64,000 nt of DNA from Paracidovorax oryzae ATCC 19882 (GTDB taxonomy: Bacteria > Pseudomonadota > Gammaproteobacteria > Burkholderiales > Burkholderiaceae_C): assembly GCF_000687165.1 (NCBI RefSeq), contig NZ_JMKU01000006.1:62001-126000 (forward strand), given 5' to 3'. Position numbers and translations under genes: made by a program. The notes beneath the pieces were generated by a model, which was not told where the DNA came from, searched no databases, and was given only the letters and a program-made list of their open reading frames with translations. How positions within the stretch are numbered: the first letter of the stretch is position 1; every line of letters begins with the position of its first letter. Of this stretch, positions 59,696 to 64,000 are shown one piece after another.

Positions 59696-60202
59696 TCAGG
59701 CCTTGCCGGCGGCGCGCGCCTTGGGGGCCTTGGCAGGCTTTGCGGTGGCTGCGGTTTCGGCCGGCTCGGACTTCGGGCGGCCCGTCTTGATGGACGGAAT
59801 GGCCTGCATGGCCTTGGCCAGCGCGGCATCCGACAGGCTGGCCAGCAGCACGAGGCCCGCACGCAGCAGTTCGCTCTTCTTCGCGGGCGTGCCCTGCAGG
59901 GCCAGACGCTGCTTCAGCCCTTCGATCGCGGCGTACTCTTCCTTCGGGATCGTGAAGCTGTCGCGCACCAGCTTGGGCTTCTTCGCCTTGGCCTCGCGCA
60001 CGGCGGGTGCCTGCTTGGCGGCGGGCTTGCTCTTTGCTGCCGCGGGCACGCTGCTGCGCTTTCCTGCCGCACGGGGGGCCTTGGCGGCCTTGTCGGTCTT
60101 GACGGACTTGGCCGGCTTCGCGGCGGATGCCGGTGCGGCTGCCGGCGTGGAGGCCACTTCGGCGGCGGCAGGGACGGGGGCGGAAGAGGTGATGTCGGAC
60201 AT
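59696..60202 (-). CDS. Basic Ala/Lys/Pro-rich protein with small central helical domain
   Basis: A 168-residue protein. Residues 1-75 and the last 35 are low-complexity Ala/Lys/Pro repeats of the histone-H1 or PAKKA kind (AAKPAKSVKTDKAAKAPRAA). Between them about 70 residues (KPKLVRDSFTIPKEEYAAIE, KKSELLRAGLVLLASLSDAA) have a strand-helix-helix pattern like ribbon-helix-helix DNA-binding proteins. It is probably a nucleoid- or DNA-associated regulator. A 25-base near-perfect palindrome lies 20 bases before its ATG. I do not recognise a named family. Confidence 0.75.
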   Translation of the reverse strand: MSDITSSAPVPAAAEVASTPAAAPASAAKPAKSVKTDKAAKAPRAAGKRSSVPAAAKSKPAAKQAPAVREAKAKKPKLVRDSFTIPKEEYAAIEGLKQRLALQGTPAKKSELLRAGLVLLASLSDAALAKAMQAIPSIKTGRPKSEPAETAATAKPAKAPKARAAGKA

Positions 60203-60221
60203 GGCAGGCCATCCAGAGTGA

Positions 60222-60246
60222 AACGATATAAACAGTTTATACCGTT
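60222..60246. promoter_or_regulatory. 25-base near-perfect palindrome before the basic-protein gene
   Basis: AACGATATAAAC (60222-60233) and GTTTATACCGTT (60235-60246) are reverse complements with one mismatch around a single A. It is strongly AT-rich within G+C-rich surroundings and contains TATAAA/TATATC -10-like elements on the minus strand. It is well placed as an autoregulatory operator. Confidence 0.7.
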
Positions 60247-60290
60247 ATGGATGAGCCTGCATGTTTTTGCGGCTTTGCGCCGCCGGGCCA

Positions 60291-61811
60291 TCAGGGCAGA
60301 TCGGCCACGAATTCCCAGGCGGTTCGCTGCCACGCAGTGCCTTCCTCGCGCAGCAGGTGGGCCGATTGCGGATAGGCCGCGGCCCAGCCGGGGCGGGCGG
60401 ACGCGATGAAGCGCTGGCCGTCCCGTACCAGGGCCACGCCTTCCAGGTCCGGATCGCGGCGGGCATGGCACAGGGCGACGGCCATGCGCAGGCAGGCCAG
60501 CTGGTGGGCCAGCCGCGGGTCGTCGATGTCGGCCTCGAGCTTGCGCACCTTGCCCCGGTGGCCCTGCACGAGCCGGGCGAGGTGGCGCAGCTCCGGCACG
60601 GAAAAGCCCGCCGCGTCGGTGTGGTCCAGGAGGTAGGCACCATGGTGGTGGTGGTCGCCATGGGAGACGATGCAGCCGATTTCGTGCAGCTGCGCGGCCC
60701 AGACGAGCTCCCTGTGGCTTTGCTCCGCGCCGCCGGGGCAGGCCTGCTGGTGGAGCAGGGCGGCCGTGCGGGCCACGCGCCCGGCATGCCGCACGTCCAC
60801 GCGGAACCGCTCCATCAGTCCGATCACCGTGGAGGAGCGCAGGTCGTCGGCATGCTGCTCGCGGTCCAGCAGGTCGTACAGGGCGCCCTGTCGCAATGCA
60901 CCCTGGGCCACCTGCATCTCGCGGATGTCCAGCAGGTCGAACACGGCGCGCAGCACGCTCAGGCCGCCGCCGATCACCGGCCGGCGGTCTTCCTTCAAGC
61001 CTTCCAGCCGCACCTTGTCCACCGTGCGGGCGCGCAGCAGCTGCTCCTGCAGCCAGTCCAGCCCGGCGCGCGTGATCAGGCCGGGCGGGCCGCCCAGAAC
61101 GGCCAGGATGTCACCGATCGCGCCGGCGGTGCCGGAGGAGCCGTAGGCCACGTCCCAGGCCTGGGGCCGGTAGGTGTTGAGCGCCTCGTCCAGCACGGCC
61201 TTGGCCGCGATCTCCGCGGTGCGGAAGGATTCCGCGGTGAAGGCACCGTCAGGGAAGTAGCGGGTGGACCAGGCCACGCTGCCGACGCGGAACGACGCCA
61301 CGGTATCGGCCGAGAAGCCATGGCCCAGGATCAGCTCGGTGGAGCGGCCGCCGATGTCCACCACGAGCCGGCGCTCGTCCGACTGCGGCAGCAGATGGGC
61401 CACGCCCTGGTAGATCAGGCGGGCCTCCTCGGGGCCGGAGATCACGTCGATCGGGTGGCCCAGCAGGGCGCTGCCGCGCTGCAGGAAGGCGTCGCGGTTG
61501 CGCGCCTCGCGCAGCGTCTGGGTGGCGACGGCGCGCACCCTTTCGGCCGGAAAGCCCTTGAGGCGTTCGGCGAACCGCGCAAGGCAGTCCCAGCCGCGCT
61601 GCATGGCGTCGGGCGTGAGGTTGCGTTCCTCGTCCAGGCCGTTGCCCTGGCGAACGGTTTCCTTCAGGTATTCGATCCTGCGTATCAGCCCGTGCTCGAA
61701 GCGTCCGATTTCGAGGCGAAAGCTGTTGGATCCGAGATCCACCGCGGCAAGCAATGTTCCGTCGTGCATGTTGTCGCGCCTTGCGCGCTGGTTTTTCTGG
61801 CGGCGCAGCAT
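60291..61811 (-). CDS. ppx: Exopolyphosphatase
   Basis: Releases phosphate processively from polyphosphate ends; related enzymes also hydrolyse pppGpp. The 506-residue product has the actin-like N-terminal fold (LLAAVDLGSNSFRLEIGRFE, VISGPEEARLIYQGVAH, LVVDIGGRSTELILG, YGSSGTAGAIGDIL). An HD-like C-terminal domain includes WAAQLHEIGCIVSHGDHHHHGAYLL. The ATG at 61811 has a strong AAGGGAG site; the alternative at 61769 (MHDGTLLAAVDLG) lacks one. Divergent from pstS with a Pho-box-containing gap. Confidence 0.95.
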   Translation of the reverse strand: MLRRQKNQRARRDNMHDGTLLAAVDLGSNSFRLEIGRFEHGLIRRIEYLKETVRQGNGLDEERNLTPDAMQRGWDCLARFAERLKGFPAERVRAVATQTLREARNRDAFLQRGSALLGHPIDVISGPEEARLIYQGVAHLLPQSDERRLVVDIGGRSTELILGHGFSADTVASFRVGSVAWSTRYFPDGAFTAESFRTAEIAAKAVLDEALNTYRPQAWDVAYGSSGTAGAIGDILAVLGGPPGLITRAGLDWLQEQLLRARTVDKVRLEGLKEDRRPVIGGGLSVLRAVFDLLDIREMQVAQGALRQGALYDLLDREQHADDLRSSTVIGLMERFRVDVRHAGRVARTAALLHQQACPGGAEQSHRELVWAAQLHEIGCIVSHGDHHHHGAYLLDHTDAAGFSVPELRHLARLVQGHRGKVRKLEADIDDPRLAHQLACLRMAVALCHARRDPDLEGVALVRDGQRFIASARPGWAAAYPQSAHLLREEGTAWQRTAWEFVADLP

Positions 61812-61966
61812 AGCACTCCCTTTTTTCCACGCCCAGGCAAAAGCGGGCGCGCACCCGCGGGCAAGGCTTGCCCGCGCGTGATCGGTGGGTGCTGCATGGG
61901 CGGGCGGTCCGGGCGGCCGCCATCGGCATGCAGCCTTGTCGCGGATGTCCAGAGTAAGGCGGAATC

Positions 61967-61984
61967 ATGACATTCGCATGACTT
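61967..61984 (-). promoter_or_regulatory. Pho-box-like repeat facing ppx
   Basis: Read on the minus strand, AAGTCAT, GCGA, ATGTCAT forms two heptamers with the 11-bp period of a Pho box. TACTCT follows at -10 distance. It lies about 156 bases before the ppx ATG, in the gap shared with pstS. A 7-bp inverted repeat ACTTTCG/CGAAAGT overlaps its edge (61981-62000). Confidence 0.55.
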
Positions 61985-62043
61985 TCGGGGTCGCGAAAGT
62001 GGCCGGTTTCCCTGGAGAAGCCATCCATGACAGGCTGGACGGC

Positions 62044-62061
62044 GCGTCACAGTCCTGTCAT
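62044..62061 (+). promoter_or_regulatory. Pho box of pstS
   Basis: GCGTCAC (62044-62050), AGTC, CTGTCAT (62055-62061) has the 11-bp period and a perfect consensus second heptamer. A -10-like TACAGT (62072-62077) follows ten bases later and the pstS ATG is 38 bases beyond that. PstS genes are the classic PhoB targets. Confidence 0.8.
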
Positions 62062-62114
62062 AAAGCGCTCCTACAGTCCGCACCACTGATTCTTTTCAAC
62101 CAAGAGGTTCCCTC

Positions 62115-63155
62115 ATGAAACTGTCTGTGATTCGGATTCTGGTGTCGGGTGTCGTCTCGGCGGGTGCGTTCTCCGCCGCGTGGGCCCAGCAGGAGGCCAC
62201 GGGCGCCGGCGCCAGTTTCCCCGCTCCGCTGTACTCCAAGTGGGCGGCCGATTACAACAAGGCAACCGGTGTCAAGATCAACTACCAGTCCGTGGGCTCC
62301 GGCGCCGGCCTGCGCCAGATCGAGGCCAAGACGGTGGACTTCGGCGCATCCGATGCCCCCCTGAAGGACGAAGACCTGGCCAAGAAGGGCCTGGTGCAGT
62401 TCCCCACGGTCATCGGCGGCGTCGTGCCGGTGGTCAACATCAAGGGCATCGCCCCCGGCCAGATCAAGCTGAGCGGCCAGGTCCTCGGCGACATCTACCT
62501 GGGCAAGGTGACCAGCTGGTCCGACCCGGCCATCAAGTCCCTCAACCCCGGCGTGAACCTGCCGGACGCGCAGATTGCCCCGGTGCGCCGCGCCGACGGC
62601 TCCGGCACCAGCTTCATCTTCACGAACTACCTGTCGAAGGTGAACGAGGAGTGGAAGACCAAGGTGGGCGAAGGCACGGCCGTGAACTGGCCCACGGGCG
62701 CGGGCGGCAAGGGCAACGAAGGCGTCGCTGCCTTCGTCGGCCGCCTGCCGAACTCCATCGGCTACGTCGAGTACGCCTACGTCAAGCAGAACAAGCTGAC
62801 CTACGTGCAACTGCAGAACGCCGACGGCGCCTTCGTCTCGCCCGACGATTCCGCCTTCAAGGCCGCTGCGGCCGGCGCCGACTGGTCCAAGAGCTTCTAC
62901 CAGATCCTGACGAACCAGAAGGGCAAGGAATCGTGGCCCATCACCGGCGCCACCTTCATCCTGATGCAGAAGGTCCAGGACAAGCCCGCCCAGGCCGCCA
63001 CGTCGCTGAAGTTCTTCGACTGGGCCTACAAGAACGGCGACAAGACCGCCGCCGATCTCGACTACGTGCCCATGCCCGACAGCGTGAAGGCCGTCGTGCT
63101 CAAGTCCTGGGATGAGATCAAGGACGCTTCCGGCAAGGCCATCCCGCTGAAGTAA
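62115..63155 (+). CDS. pstS: Phosphate ABC transporter substrate-binding protein
   Basis: A 346-residue periplasmic phosphate receptor with signal peptide ([18 protein letters not shown]). Family and phosphate-site landmarks are [61 protein letters not shown] and [20 protein letters not shown]. It delivers phosphate to PstCAB. The pstC gene follows after a G+C-rich stem-loop, and a Pho box lies upstream. Confidence 0.97.
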   Translation: MKLSVIRILVSGVVSAGAFSAAWAQQEATGAGASFPAPLYSKWAADYNKATGVKINYQSVGSGAGLRQIEAKTVDFGASDAPLKDEDLAKKGLVQFPTVIGGVVPVVNIKGIAPGQIKLSGQVLGDIYLGKVTSWSDPAIKSLNPGVNLPDAQIAPVRRADGSGTSFIFTNYLSKVNEEWKTKVGEGTAVNWPTGAGGKGNEGVAAFVGRLPNSIGYVEYAYVKQNKLTYVQLQNADGAFVSPDDSAFKAAAAGADWSKSFYQILTNQKGKESWPITGATFILMQKVQDKPAQAATSLKFFDWAYKNGDKTAADLDYVPMPDSVKAVVLKSWDEIKDASGKAIPLK

Positions 63156-63162
63156 GTCCCCG

Positions 63163-63192
63163 GGCCGCCCCTGCCGCGCAGGCGGGGCGGCC
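63163..63192 (+). repeat. G+C-rich stem-loop between pstS and pstC
   Basis: GGCCGCCCC (63163-63171) pairs with GGGGCGGCC (63184-63192); there is no T tract after it. Such structures often protect the upstream message, allowing more PstS than membrane subunit. Confidence 0.65.
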
Positions 63193-63216
63193 GCAAACCT
63201 GAAAAGGCCACCCTCC

Positions 63217-64000
63217 GTGTCCAGCACCATGTCCGCACCTCCCGCGACGCCGCTGCAGCGCAGCGCCAGCGCTCCCCGAACCACTCCACCGTCCCGCGCG
63301 CCACTGCTCTCCGGAGCGGTGGCGGACCGCATTTTCGCGTGGCTCGCCCGGGGCGCTGCCATGCTGACCCTGGCGCTGCTGATCGGCATCCTGGTCTCGC
63401 TCGTGATCGGCGCGTGGCCGTCCATCCACAAATACGGCGTGAGCTTCCTCGGCCGCAGCGTCTGGGACCCGGTGCAGAACGACTACGGTGGCCTGGTCAT
63501 GATCTACGGCACGCTGGCCACGTCGATCATCGCGCTGCTCATCGCCGTGCCCGTGAGCTTCGGCATCGCGCTCTTCCTCACCGAACTGTCCCCCGCCTGG
63601 CTCAAGCGCCCGCTGGGAACCGCCATCGAACTGCTGGCCGCCGTGCCCTCCATCGTCTATGGCATGTGGGGGCTGATGGTGTTCGGCCCCATACTGGCCA
63701 CCTGGGTGCAGCAGCCCCTGCAGTCGCTGCTGTCGGGCGTCCCCTACCTGGGAGCCCTCGTGTCCGGCCCGCCCGTGGGCATCGGCATTCTTTCGGCCGG
63801 GATCATCCTGGCCATCATGATCATCCCGTTCATCGCCTCGGTGATGCGCGACGTGTTCGAAGTCACCCCCGCGCTGCTCAAGGAATCCGCCTACGGCCTG
63901 GGTTCGACGACCTGGGAAGTGGTGTGGAAGGTCGTCCTTCCCTATACCAAGACCGGCGTGCTGGGCGGCGTCATGCTGGGCCTGGGCCGCGCCCTGGGTG
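63217..64000 (+). CDS. pstC: Phosphate ABC transporter permease PstC (cut by window edge)
   Basis: The 261 codons present begin [19 protein letters not shown] poorly conserved N-terminal tail of about 50 residues is followed by membrane helices and the PstC landmarks [51 protein letters not shown] and [33 protein letters not shown] is the coupling-helix region. The GTG at 63217 has AAGG about nine bases upstream; an in-frame ATG lies at 63229. The 3' end continues beyond the window. Confidence 0.93.
   Translation, partial: MSSTMSAPPATPLQRSASAPRTTPPSRAPLLSGAVADRIFAWLARGAAMLTLALLIGILVSLVIGAWPSIHKYGVSFLGRSVWDPVQNDYGGLVMIYGTLATSIIALLIAVPVSFGIALFLTELSPAWLKRPLGTAIELLAAVPSIVYGMWGLMVFGPILATWVQQPLQSLLSGVPYLGALVSGPPVGIGILSAGIILAIMIIPFIASVMRDVFEVTPALLKESAYGLGSTTWEVVWKVVLPYTKTGVLGGVMLGLGRALG

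Overview
The window is a G+C-rich stretch of a betaproteobacterial chromosome. It most resembles a Comamonadaceae genome of the Acidovorax type. This is inferred from the core block carA-carB-greA-DUF4149-(yhbY)-rlmE-ftsH-folP-glmM, from several Bug (TctC-type) binding proteins, from a small H-NS-like protein carrying a TWTGRGKPP motif, and from an oxidative uronate/aldarate pathway suited to a plant-associated life. No rRNA, tRNA or CRISPR array was seen.

Layout. 1-3620: start of a secreted-protein gene, icd with a perfect terminator, then a relic mobile region (a tyrosine integrase fragment cut by a 3'-truncated IS3-family element) and an HSL-type esterase. 3621-11500: PaaI thioesterase and divergent MarR/MFS genes around a symmetric operator, a glyoxalase remnant, a two-component system facing an EptA-type phosphoethanolamine transferase, and an H-NS-like gene. 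11594-16842: a Mo-oxidoreductase-fold protein, a membrane protein, and an overlapping ECF sigma / anti-sigma / lipoprotein subtilase operon behind a small outer-membrane protein. 16994-28266: uronate and aldarate catabolism with uronate dehydrogenase, two SMP-30 lactonases, a DctPQM TRAP transporter, galactarate dehydratase (garD), kdgD, a FadR-type regulator and two orphan Bug proteins. 28316-31203: a PqqU/YncD-like TonB receptor overlapping sodC. 31359-37160: valine/isobutyrate degradation (mmsB, an isobutyryl-CoA dehydrogenase-like enzyme, mmsA) and a divergent LysR regulator. 37491-41246: an orphan ATP-grasp enzyme, cycA and an EF-hand protein. 41417-53543: housekeeping genes (carAB, greA, yhbY, rlmE, ftsH, folP, glmM). 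53607-64000: a PAS-GGDEF-EAL protein, then a phosphate-starvation region (olsB-like acyltransferase, ppk, sixA, a basic-tailed protein, ppx, pstS and the start of pstC).

How it works together. In the uronate cluster, uronates enter by the TRAP system, are oxidised by Udh to aldaro-lactone, opened by lactonase, dehydrated by GarD, and converted by KdgD to 2-oxoglutarate semialdehyde. FadR-type operator motifs lie in front of both the regulator/udh and the Bug-protein/kdgD transcripts. In the phosphate region, Pho-box-like heptamers with 11-bp spacing precede olsB, ppk, ppx and pstS, so the block reads as a local Pho regulon covering lipid replacement, polyphosphate and phosphate uptake. The most novel-looking item is the ECF operon: the periplasmic part of the anti-sigma factor resembles a subtilase propeptide and is translationally coupled to a subtilase-like lipoprotein.
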